Shown here: piece by piece, positions 38,531 to 48,721 of the stretch
Layout of the letters: each line of letters starts with the position of its first letter
Numbering within the stretch: the first letter of the stretch is position 1
Origin: Candidatus Mesenet endosymbiont of Agriotes lineatus
Lineage (GTDB): Bacteria > Pseudomonadota > Alphaproteobacteria > Rickettsiales > Anaplasmataceae
DNA length: 64,000 bases
Assembly (NCBI RefSeq): GCF_964019585.1
Contig: NZ_OZ026454.1
Coordinates: forward strand, 1,054,001 to 1,118,000
Reading direction: 5' to 3'
The notes under the pieces: generated by a model
What the model was told of the DNA's origin: nothing
The model's input: the letters and a program-made list of their open reading frames with translations, nothing else
Databases searched by the model: none
Made by a program: the position numbers and the translations under genes

Positions 38531-40163
38531 AAAATTAAATAACTTAATGAGGGAAGCACAGGCAGATGCATTCTTACTTCACAACAAAGACGAATACCTA
38601 AGTGACTACCCTCATGAGAGTAAACAGAGACTTAAATGGCTTTGTGGTTTTACTGGTACAAATGGTACTGTAATTATAACAAAAGAAGGCAGGTCTCCTT
38701 TTTTTACAGATGGACGTTATATCCTGCAGGCAAGCTGTGAAATTGACTTGAATATATATGAAATATTCGATATTAGCAAAAAAACTCCTTGGCAGTGGGC
38801 TAAGGAAAATTTGCACCAAAATAGCACCTTAGCTTACCCAATATCGCTGTTTACTTTAAGTCAAATCAGAAAGTATGAGGGAATTTGTATACTTAATCCA
38901 TTAGATGATAACCCTATAGATGAGCTATGGAATTGCCCTCTTGCAACAAAACAAAAAGTCATTAATTACCCATTACAATATTCTGGAAAAAGCAGCAAGC
39001 AGAAATGTTTGGACATAGCAAAAACAATAAACAAGCAAGATGCAGTGTTGCTGACAAACTCTGAGTCAATATCATGGCTACTTAATATTAGAAACGACAA
39101 CTTTTTATATAACCCCGTAGTGCTTAGCTACGCAATTCTTTATGGGGATGGTCATGTGGATCTTTTTATAGAGGATTCATCTTTTGAATTTGAGTTAGGC
39201 GAGTATTTGCATGTGTTGAATGTCAGTTGCCTTAGTAACGTTTTAAATAAAATTGATCTAATAATAATTGATCCAGAAACAGTGCCAATGAGAATTATGA
39301 AGTTGCTTGATGGTAAGAATATTATGGAAGCAAAAGACTTATGTGCTCTGCCTAAAGCTATCAAAAACGAAACAGAAATACAAGGTGCAATTAACGCTCA
39401 TATTAGAGATGGAGCTACAGTTACAAACTTTCTAAACTGGCTTGAGGCAAACATAGATAAAGGTGTTACAGAGCTAAGTGCAGAAGAAAAACTTTTAGAG
39501 TTTAGGCAAAAACAGAATTTATTTAAATCTTTAAGCTTTCCTACAATTTCAGCGTTTGCTGGAAACGGAGCTATAATTCATTATAGGACAAATGAAAAAA
39601 CAAACAAACGTATAGAGAAAAATGGGCTATATCTTATAGATTCAGGAGGGCAGTACCTAGATGGCACAACTGATGTAACAAGAACAATTGCAATAGGTAT
39701 ACCTTCAAATGAACAGGTAGATAACTACACTAGAGTGCTTAAAGCTCATATAGCAATAGCACGAGCTATCTTTCCTTTAGGCACAACTGGTGGAGAGCTA
39801 GATATATTAGCACGAATGCACTTGTGGCAGGCAGGTTTAGATTATAGTCACAGCACTGGCCATGGAGTTGGTAGTTACCTTGCAGTGCATGAAGGACCGC
39901 ATGCCATTGCAAAAGGTAATAATATTCCTCTTCAGCCAGGAATGATACTTTCTAACGAACCAGGATATTATAAGCCGGGAGAATATGGCATACGCATTGA
40001 AAATTTGATGTATGTAGAAGAAAAAAAAGCAGGATTTTTAGGTTTTAGACAACTAACATGCGTACCGTACGATAAAAAACTAATAAACTATAACTTATTA
40101 ACTCAGGATGAAATTACCTGGATCAATGAGTATCACTTATTTGTTAATAAATCAATTGAGTAA
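38523..40163 (+). CDS. pepP: Xaa-Pro aminopeptidase (M24B)
   Basis: 546 residues. N-terminal creatinase-like domains (RLKWLCGFTGTNGTVIITKE, with FTDGRYILQA) and C-terminal pita-bread domain with metal ligands: Asp in LIDSGGQYLDGTTDVTRT, His in STGHGVGSYL, Glu in SNEPGYY and Glu in GIRIENLM. Removes N-terminal residues preceding proline from peptides, used in amino-acid recovery. Larger than E. coli PepP because of two N-terminal domains, as in eukaryotic-like members. Confidence 0.92.
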   Translation: MTKKLNNLMREAQADAFLLHNKDEYLSDYPHESKQRLKWLCGFTGTNGTVIITKEGRSPFFTDGRYILQASCEIDLNIYEIFDISKKTPWQWAKENLHQNSTLAYPISLFTLSQIRKYEGICILNPLDDNPIDELWNCPLATKQKVINYPLQYSGKSSKQKCLDIAKTINKQDAVLLTNSESISWLLNIRNDNFLYNPVVLSYAILYGDGHVDLFIEDSSFEFELGEYLHVLNVSCLSNVLNKIDLIIIDPETVPMRIMKLLDGKNIMEAKDLCALPKAIKNETEIQGAINAHIRDGATVTNFLNWLEANIDKGVTELSAEEKLLEFRQKQNLFKSLSFPTISAFAGNGAIIHYRTNEKTNKRIEKNGLYLIDSGGQYLDGTTDVTRTIAIGIPSNEQVDNYTRVLKAHIAIARAIFPLGTTGGELDILARMHLWQAGLDYSHSTGHGVGSYLAVHEGPHAIAKGNNIPLQPGMILSNEPGYYKPGEYGIRIENLMYVEEKKAGFLGFRQLTCVPYDKKLINYNLLTQDEITWINEYHLFVNKSIE

Positions 40164-40253
40164 TCTCTTTGCTTTTACACCTTTTTATCCTCTAATTTTT
40201 TAATTTGCCTTAAAGGTACAGACATGTTAGAAAATTAGATATATTTAAAGTTA

Positions 40254-41399
40254 GTGGTAGGAGTGAAAACTTTAGGTCTTACATTATTTTTGTTATTACT
40301 TACTTTAGCAACAACTAATAGTGAAGCCAAAAATACAAAAAGCGATATCTCAGCAGAACAAATAAAAAACCAATCTTTTCAATTAAAAAGATCACCTGTT
40401 ATAACAAAATCATCGCAAGGAACTGTTGCTCCAGTTGTATTAAAAGATGATCTAGCTGTGCTAGATGCACAAGGTAGTTTGTATCTACTGAATAATAAAA
40501 ATTTAAGTGATTTAAAGTGGCAATTGAATCTATCAACAAAGAAATATATTAGGGCAAGTCTTTTATATCAAAATAATTACATTTTTTGTACGATAGAAAA
40601 TGTAGTCTATAAAATAGAGCCCAAAAAAGGTAAAATAATATGGCAAAAGGAACTGAAAGCCCCAATTAAAGGTAAAGTAGCAATATTAAATGATGTGCTG
40701 GTAGCTCTAACTGTAGATAATTACTTATATGCAATAAGTGTAAAAGATAGCAATTTAATATGGAGTTACCAAGGTAATCAGGTAGAGTTTGTAAAACTAA
40801 ATTCTGCTTCTCCGATAGTCCAGGATAACATTATTATTGTACCATTTTCAAGTGGCGATTTAGTAGCGTTCAATGAATATGGAGCAAAGCTTTGGGATTA
40901 CAAATTACCTACTTCAGGTTTTTTAGATCATCCTTTCACAACTATTATTAGCACGCCAAGAATTCAAGGGGGGAAAGTAATAGTTACAAATGGATCTGGT
41001 ATATTTGCTCTTAATTTAAATTCCGGGAATGAAATTTGGTCACAAACATTAAGTGTTAAAGCTGTATCAGAAATTACTAAAAATAGTGTGTTTATAATTA
41101 CAAATGATAATAAGGTTGTAGTGCTAGATTTACTAAATGGTCAGCCAATTTGGACCTTAGAATTAGCAAAAATGGATAATAGCACTTACTTTAATGAACC
41201 TGTGTTTGCTCAAAATAAGTTATTTATTACAACAAATCAAGGTATGCTTATGGAGATTGATCCAAGTGCTGGGACAATTGAAAAAGTTGTCAGTATACCA
41301 AAAGGGATCTACCATACTTTGGTTTCTTCTGACTCTTCTTTTTATGTTACAACAAATGGTGGTGGTTTATTCAAAATAATGAGGGATCTATATGAATGA
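40254..41399 (+). CDS. bamB: Outer-membrane assembly protein BamB-like (PQQ-repeat propeller)
   Basis: 381 residues. A signal peptide is clear (GVKTLGLTLFLLLLTLATT, cleavage near SEAKN); no lipobox Cys, unlike E. coli BamB. Repeated WxL/TSG-xxx-IW propeller blades are visible: KKGKIIWQKEL, SGNEIWSQTL, LNGQPIWTLEL. GTG at 40254 is the start, with another GTG at 40263. The gene overlaps lpdA by 8 bp (ATGAATGA). Outer membrane protein folding role inferred from family. Confidence 0.78.
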   Translation: MVGVKTLGLTLFLLLLTLATTNSEAKNTKSDISAEQIKNQSFQLKRSPVITKSSQGTVAPVVLKDDLAVLDAQGSLYLLNNKNLSDLKWQLNLSTKKYIRASLLYQNNYIFCTIENVVYKIEPKKGKIIWQKELKAPIKGKVAILNDVLVALTVDNYLYAISVKDSNLIWSYQGNQVEFVKLNSASPIVQDNIIIVPFSSGDLVAFNEYGAKLWDYKLPTSGFLDHPFTTIISTPRIQGGKVIVTNGSGIFALNLNSGNEIWSQTLSVKAVSEITKNSVFIITNDNKVVVLDLLNGQPIWTLELAKMDNSTYFNEPVFAQNKLFITTNQGMLMEIDPSAGTIEKVVSIPKGIYHTLVSSDSSFYVTTNGGGLFKIMRDLYE

Positions 41400-42789
41400 T
41401 ATTTGTTATGATATCATAGTTATTGGTGGAGGACCAGCTGGTTACAAATGTGCAATTGCAGCTGCACGACTTGGGCTTAAGGTTGGTTGTGTTGACAGCA
41501 ATCCCGTTTTAGGTGGAACATGCTTAAATTGTGGCTGTATCCCATCAAAAGCGCTGCTACATTACTCACATGAATATTATAACATAGTCAACAATATTAG
41601 TAAATTTGGCATAAAAGTAGATAATCCAAGTTTTGACTTAAACAAAATGATGGATTTTAAAAATGCTAAAGTTAGTGAATTAGGCCAAGGAATAGATTCT
41701 TTATTCAGTAGTTATAAAGTCACTAAAATTACAGGAGTTGGTCGTATTTCTTCTTTTGAAAAAGGCAATTTGTCAGTTTCGGTTGAAGGAAAAAACATAA
41801 AAGCAAAGCACATAATCATTGCATCAGGGTCAGATGTTGCCACTTTACCAGGAATAGAGATAGATGAGCAAGATGTTGTATCTTCAACAGGTGCGCTGTC
41901 GTTTCCTACTGTTCCGGGTAGGCTTGTAGTAATTGGTGCGGGAGCCATAGGACTTGAAATGTCATCTGTATGGAGCAGATTAGGCTCAAAAGTTACTGTA
42001 GTTGAGTTTTTTGATAAAATTGCTGGCTCAACGGACAATGAAGTAAGTAGGCATCTTCTGTCAGTTTTAAAAAAGCAAGGCATTAACTTTAAATTAAGTA
42101 GTAAAGTTAAGGAAATTAAAAAAGAAGCAGGAGCATTACAAATAACAATTGAGTCTGCATCTGATAATACATTAAGTACTATTGAAGTAGATAAGGTATT
42201 GGTAGCTGTAGGTCGCAAGCCAGTTACTCAAAATCTTGGAATTGAAAATATTATAGAACAAGATAGTCATGGGTTTATTAAGGTAAATGAAAAATATGAA
42301 ACAAACGTTTCAGGGATATATGCAATTGGCGATGTAATTGGTAGGGCTATGCTAGCACACAAAGCGGAAGAAGAAGGAATTGCAGTTGTAGAGATAATAG
42401 CAGGCCAGCTTCCAAGTGTAGAGTATGACATTATTCCTTCAATAATATATACTCATCCTGCTGTCTCTTCTATTGGTAAAACAGAAGAAGAACTCAAAAA
42501 AGAAAATGTTCAATACAAAATCGGAAAATCTACCTTTGCTGCAAACGGCAGATCAAGAGTAGAGGGAGATACTGAAGGGTTTGTTAAAATATTAGCATCA
42601 AAAGATAAGGATGAAATATTAGGTGTACATATCATCGGTGCACATGCGGATGTTCTTATTAATGAAGCAGCAGTAGCTATGGCATATGGTGCTGCTACAG
42701 AGGATATTTACCGAATTTGTCACTCTCATCCTGATGTTAATGAAGCATTTAGAGATGCAGCAGCTAGTGCGTTTTTTAAAAATATTTGA
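41392..42789 (+). CDS. lpdA: Dihydrolipoyl dehydrogenase (E3)
   Basis: FAD enzyme that reoxidises the lipoyl group of pyruvate or 2-oxoglutarate dehydrogenase. The FAD motif is VIGGGPAGYKCAIAA, the redox disulfide is in GGTCLNCGCIPSKALLH, the NAD motif is IGAGAIGLEMSSVW, and the C-terminal active base is in CHSHPDVNEAF. 465 residues. It overlaps the bamB stop by 8 bp. Downstream lies an IS5-like relic on the other strand. Confidence 0.95.
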   Translation: MNDICYDIIVIGGGPAGYKCAIAAARLGLKVGCVDSNPVLGGTCLNCGCIPSKALLHYSHEYYNIVNNISKFGIKVDNPSFDLNKMMDFKNAKVSELGQGIDSLFSSYKVTKITGVGRISSFEKGNLSVSVEGKNIKAKHIIIASGSDVATLPGIEIDEQDVVSSTGALSFPTVPGRLVVIGAGAIGLEMSSVWSRLGSKVTVVEFFDKIAGSTDNEVSRHLLSVLKKQGINFKLSSKVKEIKKEAGALQITIESASDNTLSTIEVDKVLVAVGRKPVTQNLGIENIIEQDSHGFIKVNEKYETNVSGIYAIGDVIGRAMLAHKAEEEGIAVVEIIAGQLPSVEYDIIPSIIYTHPAVSSIGKTEEELKKENVQYKIGKSTFAANGRSRVEGDTEGFVKILASKDKDEILGVHIIGAHADVLINEAAVAMAYGAATEDIYRICHSHPDVNEAFRDAAASAFFKNI

Positions 42790-42814
42790 AAAATGCAAAA
42801 ATTATCTAGTCCTT

Positions 42815-43300
42815 TATGTAGTTAGCAGATCATACTCTTTTGATAACCTCCTATTTCTATTAATCCAAGCAAAACTACTGCCCATCTTTTTGTGTAAATC
42901 CTGGATCTCGTTGTGGAAACAATTCTGGTGTTTATGCACCAAAAATCTGCACTTTTGACAATCTCAATATCTATTCCATGTTTTTCTTTTCCTTTAAATC
43001 TTTTCCTTCATATCGGTCCACATTCTCTTAATATCACTGTACTTTTCTTTCATATTGTCCAATGCTCTGTCATTTTCACTTGCAGCTCCTACATAGCAAC
43101 CTGAGTATCCGTGATTATATGTCTTTTTCTCCCTTTTTATACCCCTTTTCCGTCCTGACTGACTATACAGGCTCCTGCCAATTTTTGACCTACTATATTT
43201 AGTGATATCATATTTTCAAAAATCCCTTGCTTTTTCCACCTCGCTCATACACAGCCTTCCATAGCGGCGTGGTAAACAGCGCCACTGTGCGTAGTACATG
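42815..43300 (-). mobile_element. Decayed IS5-family transposase
   Basis: On the minus strand the C-terminal part reads SFAWINRNRRLSKEYDLLTT and then stop, the conserved end of IS5-family transposases (the motif FAWLxRxRRLSKxYE). Upstream in other frames are RKRGYKKGEKDI and GIDIEIVKSADF, also IS5-like. Multiple frameshifts and deletions. It ends with TTTATGTAGTTAG, the same 13-mer found at the left of both IS200 relics. Not functional. Confidence 0.72.
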
Positions 43301-43319
43301 ACATTTTATATCTCCCATT

Positions 43320-43812
43320 TATGTAGTTAGGTGGGTGACCCACGCCTTAAGGCGAAGACTTTAGTATAGGATTACTTTAGTATTTTCTATGGATTAAAAA
43401 CATAGCTCTCATAGTACGTTTGATTTCACGTAGTACTAAATATAGGTACAGGATACTTGTAGGTGAAACAGCAGTAGAGAGATTATCAGAAAATTACGTA
43501 GATATTGTAAGTGGTAATATTACGCCTGATCACGTACATATGCTAATTTCTATGCCGCCCACTATCCAACAATATATCAAAGGGAACGTAAGTTATTCCA
43601 AGAGTTTGAACAATTAAGAAAAAGATACTGGGGTCAACATTTGTGGGCTAGAGGATATTTTGCTGTTACCGTTGGTAATGTAAATTCTACAGATGTGCAG
43701 AAGTATATTGAAGAACAAGAAATTCATCATAAACATCACAAATCTCTGAGTTTTAAAACTTGCTTTAAAGCTTTAACTCATACCACCAGCTTTAGCTGGT
43801 TGTAATTGATAG
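43320..43812 (+). mobile_element. Decayed IS200-like element
   Basis: Left palindromes GTGGGTGACCCAC and GCCTTAAGGC (43331-43353) and right palindrome ACCAGCTTTAGCTGGT (43785-43800) resemble subterminal hairpins of IS200/IS605. Inside, broken frames of tnpA read ISRSTKYRYRILVGETAVERL, GNITPDHVHMLISMPP (HUH motif), and DVQKYIEEQEIHHKHH with the catalytic Tyr. At least one frameshift near 43600 and an internal deletion before HUH. It resembles the relic at 7756-8095, less degraded. Confidence 0.82.
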
Positions 43813-43861
43813 AGTATGGTAAATAATTTATATATTATATACTTTAAAATGAGAGGAACTT

Positions 43862-44174
43862 ATGTATTTTGAAGATCAATGTATTAGTTATAATGAAGAA
43901 GGCTATGCAACTCTGCCCATCAATAATTATTTTCATCATGCGAAGAATGAAGATTTATATGAAGTTAGTTTAACTAGTTATGATAACCTAAATCTAAGGG
44001 ATATTGTAGATAACCTTAATTAAAGACAGTTCAATTAATTTCACTGAAGAACTAAACGTCATATATTATAACAATGATTGCTTACAAAAAGTTACTTTTC
44101 AAGGTAAAAAAGAAGATTTAGAAAAAATGTTTATAAATTTAAGAGTACACCCTTCTCATAAAGTGATATTTTAG
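43862..44174 (+). pseudogene. Broken small gene, function unknown
   Basis: The ATG at 43862 follows GAGAGGAAC. It encodes 53 residues (MYFEDQCISYNEEGYATLPI..., ending ILVDNLN) before TAA at 44021. In a second frame the text continues without stops as LIKDSSINFTEELNVIYYN to KVIF and stops at 44172-44174. A single indel near 44010 would join them to a protein of about 104 residues. No family recognised; could be a remnant of an accessory gene. Confidence 0.4.
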
Positions 44175-44262
44175 TTAAGTTTAAATATCTTGTGCTAACA
44201 TTATAGGTAATGTTCATTTGGTAAGGTTTAACTTCAATTGTAATACATCACTTAAATAATAT

Positions 44263-45873
44263 TTAACTTTTAGATTGTTTTCTATCTATAGCAGCCTTAA
44301 TAAAAGATATAAATAAAGGATGGGGAAGGAATGGCCTAGACTTAAATTCAGGATGAAACTGCACACCAATGAACCATGAATGATCGCTTAGTTCTATAAC
44401 CTCCAGTAAACCTTCATCTATTGATCTACCACTAAGCACTAAACCATTTTTTTCTAAAATGTCTTCATAGTCAGGATTGACACTATACCTATGCCTACGT
44501 CTTTCTTCAATTGTATCTTTTTTGTATATATCAATTATCTTAGAATCAGGTTTCAGGTGGCAACCATACGCTCCAAGCCTCATGGTGCCTCCGAGGTTAT
44601 CATTTATTTCTTTTTCATTCCCTTGCTTTACAAAGAGATGGACGATAGGATTTTTACAATTAAAGAATTCTGTAGAATGTGCATCTTCTATCTTAGCAAT
44701 ATTGCGAGCAAATTCAATAACTGCAAGTTGCATGCCAAGGCATATTCCAAGGAACGGTATATTATTTATACGAGCAAAATTTATAGCTACAATTTTACCA
44801 TCTATTCCATCATTACCAAAACCACCTGGCACTAAAACCGCATCATAGTTATGTAGACGCTTGATATTATGTTCACTTAACTTTCTGGAGTTTACCCACT
44901 TAATACTCATTTTAACTTTATGATAGATTGCTCCATGAACCAATGCTTCTATTAATGATTTATAAGCATCTGGAAAATCAACATATTTTCCTACAACTGC
45001 AATGGTAACCACCTGAACCGTATTTTTAATTAAATCTAGAATTTTATACCATTCTTTGAGTTCTGGCTTAGGGGGCTTTATATTAAAATGCCGCAATATT
45101 TGCGTGTCTAATCCATATTTATGATATATTATAGGAACTTCGTATATATTACTTACTTCAATAGCAGTAATTACATTTGTTAACCTGACATTGCAAAAGT
45201 TTGCTATTTTTTGACGTTGTTCTTCTGGAATTACTTTTTGACTACGACATAATACTATATCAGGCTGTATTCCAGCAGAATTCAATTCCTTCACTGAATG
45301 TTGAGTGGGCTTAGTCTTTAGCTCTTTTGCTGCAGAAATATAAGGTACTAATGTCAGGTGTATACATATCACTTTCTGTTTGCTTAACTCATAGCTAATT
45401 TGACGTATTGCTTCTAAAAAAGGCTGGATTTCTATATCGCCTACAGTTCCTCCTATCTCACATATAACAAAATGTAATTCATCTGTATTATTAAGAATAA
45501 AATCTTTGATTAGGTCTATCACATGTGGAATGACTTGAACAGTTTTACCAAGGTAATCTCCACGCCTTTCTTTTTTTAATAAGGTATAATATATCTTGCC
45601 AGTGGTAATACTATCGTCTTTTGTTGTTTTTATTCCGGTAAAACGTTCATAATGGCCAAAATCTAGATCTGCTTCCGTTCCATCATCCGTAACAAATACC
45701 TCACCATGTTGAGTTGGATTCATTGTACCTGGATCAATATTTAAATAGGGATCAAACTTTCTCAGACAAACCTTAAAGCCATATGCTTGCAACAAAGCCC
45801 CTATACTCGCAGCAGCGAGACCTTTTCCTAACGAAGATATAACTCCACCAGTTACAAAAATAAAATTAGTCAT
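44263..45873 (-). CDS. pyrG: CTP synthase
   Basis: Makes CTP from UTP, ATP and glutamine. The synthetase domain starts [20 protein letters not shown] and keeps [20 protein letters not shown]. The glutaminase domain has the nucleophile Cys in [15 protein letters not shown] and the HPEF triad. 536 residues. Its ATG overlaps the secG stop (ATGA), so secG and pyrG are coupled. Confidence 0.96.
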   Translation of the reverse strand: MTNFIFVTGGVISSLGKGLAAASIGALLQAYGFKVCLRKFDPYLNIDPGTMNPTQHGEVFVTDDGTEADLDFGHYERFTGIKTTKDDSITTGKIYYTLLKKERRGDYLGKTVQVIPHVIDLIKDFILNNTDELHFVICEIGGTVGDIEIQPFLEAIRQISYELSKQKVICIHLTLVPYISAAKELKTKPTQHSVKELNSAGIQPDIVLCRSQKVIPEEQRQKIANFCNVRLTNVITAIEVSNIYEVPIIYHKYGLDTQILRHFNIKPPKPELKEWYKILDLIKNTVQVVTIAVVGKYVDFPDAYKSLIEALVHGAIYHKVKMSIKWVNSRKLSEHNIKRLHNYDAVLVPGGFGNDGIDGKIVAINFARINNIPFLGICLGMQLAVIEFARNIAKIEDAHSTEFFNCKNPIVHLFVKQGNEKEINDNLGGTMRLGAYGCHLKPDSKIIDIYKKDTIEERRRHRYSVNPDYEDILEKNGLVLSGRSIDEGLLEVIELSDHSWFIGVQFHPEFKSRPFLPHPLFISFIKAAIDRKQSKS

Positions 45874-46160
45874 TCACTTTCAAAAGGAATAACAGACTTT
45901 TCCTGCTTTATTTCTTCTGTAATTGATTGCTTTTTTGCATCCCGTACACGCAAACCAGCTAACAACAATGTATTTATCATAAATGCTGCTGCTACTATAG
46001 CTGTAAGCTTACTTACTATACTAGCAGAAGAATTAATGGAAAAAATGGAATTTTGCTGTGAACCACCGAAACCACTTAGTGAACTGGTACCTGGTGATTG
46101 TAGTAGCACTAATATTACTAAAATAATAACCAATACTATTTGTAATATTTCTAAAACCAT
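45870..46160 (-). CDS. secG: Protein translocase subunit SecG
   Basis: 96 residues with two membrane helices ([20 protein letters not shown] and [20 protein letters not shown]) flanking the conserved [16 protein letters not shown] loop of SecG. Auxiliary subunit of SecYEG that aids preprotein export. Followed directly by pyrG with a 4-bp overlap. Confidence 0.9.
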   Translation of the reverse strand: MVLEILQIVLVIILVILVLLQSPGTSSLSGFGGSQQNSIFSINSSASIVSKLTAIVAAAFMINTLLLAGLRVRDAKKQSITEEIKQEKSVIPFESE

Positions 46161-46226
46161 AATTTAAAAACAAATATTATTTAACTATAGTAAGCAGTAT
46201 AGTAATGTCAATTTAAACCACTTCTT

Positions 46227-48611
46227 TTATTTAGCTATATTTAAGAATTCATTTACAAGGCTTGATGAACTAGGTTGACTTAAAACATTATATGGAATGA
46301 GCCTTTTTCTACGCTTTTCTACAGCAACATAAAATTTGCTATTACCTTTAATTATCAACTTACTTTTGTCACTTAACCTATCATAGGATTTTACTAATAA
46401 TTCTACTAAATATTTGTTATTTTGTTCTTTGTTATTTTGTCCTTTAAATTTATCTAGTATTATACTTACAAAACATTGTCCTTCTTTGTTTTTAATATTT
46501 AAATTAACTGTATCATTTTTTAAAAGCAACTCTGTAGTCTGGAACGGCATTTTACTTTTTAGTGCATGATGCAATGCTGTATTGCCAAGCGTATCTTGTT
46601 TATTAGGATCAATATCACTGGAGTTTAACAATATCTCTAAAGTGCTTGTACTACTTCGGGCAGCAGCAATATATAATGGCGTTTGTTTGCTAACATTTTG
46701 CAAATTTACATTAGCACCACAATTCAATAATACTTTTGTTATTGCTAATCTCTTATCATAACTAGCAATAATATGCAGTGCTGTATTACCACGATTATTT
46801 TGAGCGTTTACATCATAACCAATATCTAGTAACATTTTTATCACTTTCAAGCTGAAAGGTTCATTTACAGCTTTGTGTAATAATGTCTTACCATTTAAGT
46901 TCTTATCATTTATTTTAACTCCACGTAATCGTAATATCTCGATAATTTCCTCCTTAGCACTACATAATTTTACACTGTTTATTAAACAACCATATGTTTG
47001 TAATGCTTTATTTCTACATTTTTCTATAACGGCATTGAGCTTTCTATTTCCTTTAATAATTAATCTGCTTTCATTATTTAATTTACTGTAGCGCTTCCAT
47101 ATTGGGTTTAAACGCCGAATAAACTCTTTTTTATCAATATGGTTCAACCCCTCAAATTTACTTAATACTATATTTATAAAGCTTTCTCCTCTATTATTCT
47201 TTATGTTTAAATCAGTATTTTTATTTTCTAAAATCGGCTCTAAACTAAGCGTTGTCCTATCACTTTTAGAATTAATAATTTTATGTAACACTGTATTGCC
47301 TTTATTATCTTGTGCATTTGTGTTAGCTCCATATTTTAATAGCAATTTGGCTATTCCAACACAAATGCGGCTAATAGCAGAATGTAATGGTGTACTACCT
47401 TGGTTATTCTGTAATTCTATGTCAGGACTAAATCCTAATAATGTATTCAGCATATCAATGTTATTACGTTGGACAGCGATATGTAATGGTGTATTATTAC
47501 TATTATCTCGCTCATTTATATCAGCTCCACTGTGCAGTAATTTTTTTACTGTTTTTAGGTCTTTGCTTTTAATAGCAGAATGTAGTAAACCTTTTGTTTC
47601 TTTAGAGTTCCCACTTTTAATATTGGAAAATTGTGAATCATCACTACTATCTCGCTCATTTATATCAGCTCCACTGTGCAGTAATTTTTTTACTATTTTT
47701 AGATCTTTACCTTTAGTAACAGGACGTAGTAAACCCTGTGTTTCTTTAGAGTTCCCACTTTTAATATTGGAAAATTGTGAATCATCTCTATTAGGTAAAC
47801 TTGTATCAGCTTGAAACTTATTTACATTATTATAAGCAGCTTGGAGCTTACTGATGCAGTCATTATAAGTAACTTGAAGTTCTTGAACACAGTCATTATA
47901 AACAGTTGCAAGAGCTTGTTGTGGTGTGTGATCAAAATCAGGCTTTGCTTTACTTGCAATATTACTTTGTAGTTCATTATCTTGAAATTGTGCATCTTGG
48001 TTATGAGTAGAAGATATTGAATTTTGACTATCTGCTCTACACAATACTGCTTCAAGGCCTTGAAAGTCTGGAATTCTAATATAATTTTCATCTAATATAG
48101 CTTCAGAGTCTAGGCTTGTAATATCTCTCTCTTTCAGTACTGTTGCAAGATTGCTTAAGGCTTGAGTGGCACTGCCTTCTTGGAGGTTATCAGTATCACT
48201 ATCAAAGATAGCTGTATGAGCTTGTTGTAATATACTACTAAAACTAGGTTCTGCTTTATCTATAATACTATTTTGCGATGCTTTGTCTTGAGTCTGTGTA
48301 GGCTTATTATAGATGGAAGATATAGAACTTTGATTAGCTATTCCATTAATGTCCCTAGCATTATCAAGAGCCTCAGTAGTAGAGCTTATAGCGTTATCTG
48401 GCGTTGTACTAAGGTCATTCGAGGCTTGGACGATATCATTTCCATTGAGTGTTGCCTCAAGATCATCGGAATCTGGAATTGCAATATCGTTTATCGCTTC
48501 AAGGTTTTGAAAGTCTATAGTTGTAATATCATCCTCACCTAATATTACTTCAAGATTTTCTAGGTTTTGGATTATGCTATCGTCATTTAACTGACATTCT
48601 GATCCCAACAT
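46227..48611 (-). CDS. Large ankyrin-repeat protein with duplicated non-ankyrin modules
   Basis: 794 residues. Residues 1-250 are acidic and repetitive (SNANDISS-like, many short Asp/Asn motifs), with no ankyrin. Around 285-380 a 48-residue block is duplicated in tandem (SNIKSGNSKET...LLHSGADINERD), then canonical ankyrin repeats run to about 465 (NTPLHIAVQRNNIDMLNTLL, STPLHSAISRICVGIAKLLL). A module beginning LNIKNNRGESFINIVLSKF and containing SRLIIKGN recurs near the C-terminus as LNIKNKEGQCFVSIILDKF and SKLIIKGN. SD GGAGGG precedes ATG. Likely secreted host-interaction protein, by family analogy. Confidence 0.85.
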   Translation of the reverse strand: MLGSECQLNDDSIIQNLENLEVILGEDDITTIDFQNLEAINDIAIPDSDDLEATLNGNDIVQASNDLSTTPDNAISSTTEALDNARDINGIANQSSISSIYNKPTQTQDKASQNSIIDKAEPSFSSILQQAHTAIFDSDTDNLQEGSATQALSNLATVLKERDITSLDSEAILDENYIRIPDFQGLEAVLCRADSQNSISSTHNQDAQFQDNELQSNIASKAKPDFDHTPQQALATVYNDCVQELQVTYNDCISKLQAAYNNVNKFQADTSLPNRDDSQFSNIKSGNSKETQGLLRPVTKGKDLKIVKKLLHSGADINERDSSDDSQFSNIKSGNSKETKGLLHSAIKSKDLKTVKKLLHSGADINERDNSNNTPLHIAVQRNNIDMLNTLLGFSPDIELQNNQGSTPLHSAISRICVGIAKLLLKYGANTNAQDNKGNTVLHKIINSKSDRTTLSLEPILENKNTDLNIKNNRGESFINIVLSKFEGLNHIDKKEFIRRLNPIWKRYSKLNNESRLIIKGNRKLNAVIEKCRNKALQTYGCLINSVKLCSAKEEIIEILRLRGVKINDKNLNGKTLLHKAVNEPFSLKVIKMLLDIGYDVNAQNNRGNTALHIIASYDKRLAITKVLLNCGANVNLQNVSKQTPLYIAAARSSTSTLEILLNSSDIDPNKQDTLGNTALHHALKSKMPFQTTELLLKNDTVNLNIKNKEGQCFVSIILDKFKGQNNKEQNNKYLVELLVKSYDRLSDKSKLIIKGNSKFYVAVEKRRKRLIPYNVLSQPSSSSLVNEFLNIAK

Positions 48612-48721
48612 TATATCCCTCCGATAGAAATCACTCTTTTAGTACAGTATTAGTATAAAAATGCAACTTAATTTTTACAAATCTTTTAAAACCTTATGAT
48701 TTATTTATAGAAGTTAGGACT

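Noticed and set aside
41712-42218. 168-codon open frame on the minus strand inside lpdA
   Set aside because: Antisense to the NAD-binding domain with all motifs intact; composition follows the complement of lpdA codons.
47203-47814. 203-codon plus-strand frame opposite the large ankyrin gene
   Set aside because: Shadow of ankyrin repeats; repeats in the reverse reading follow the ankyrin period.
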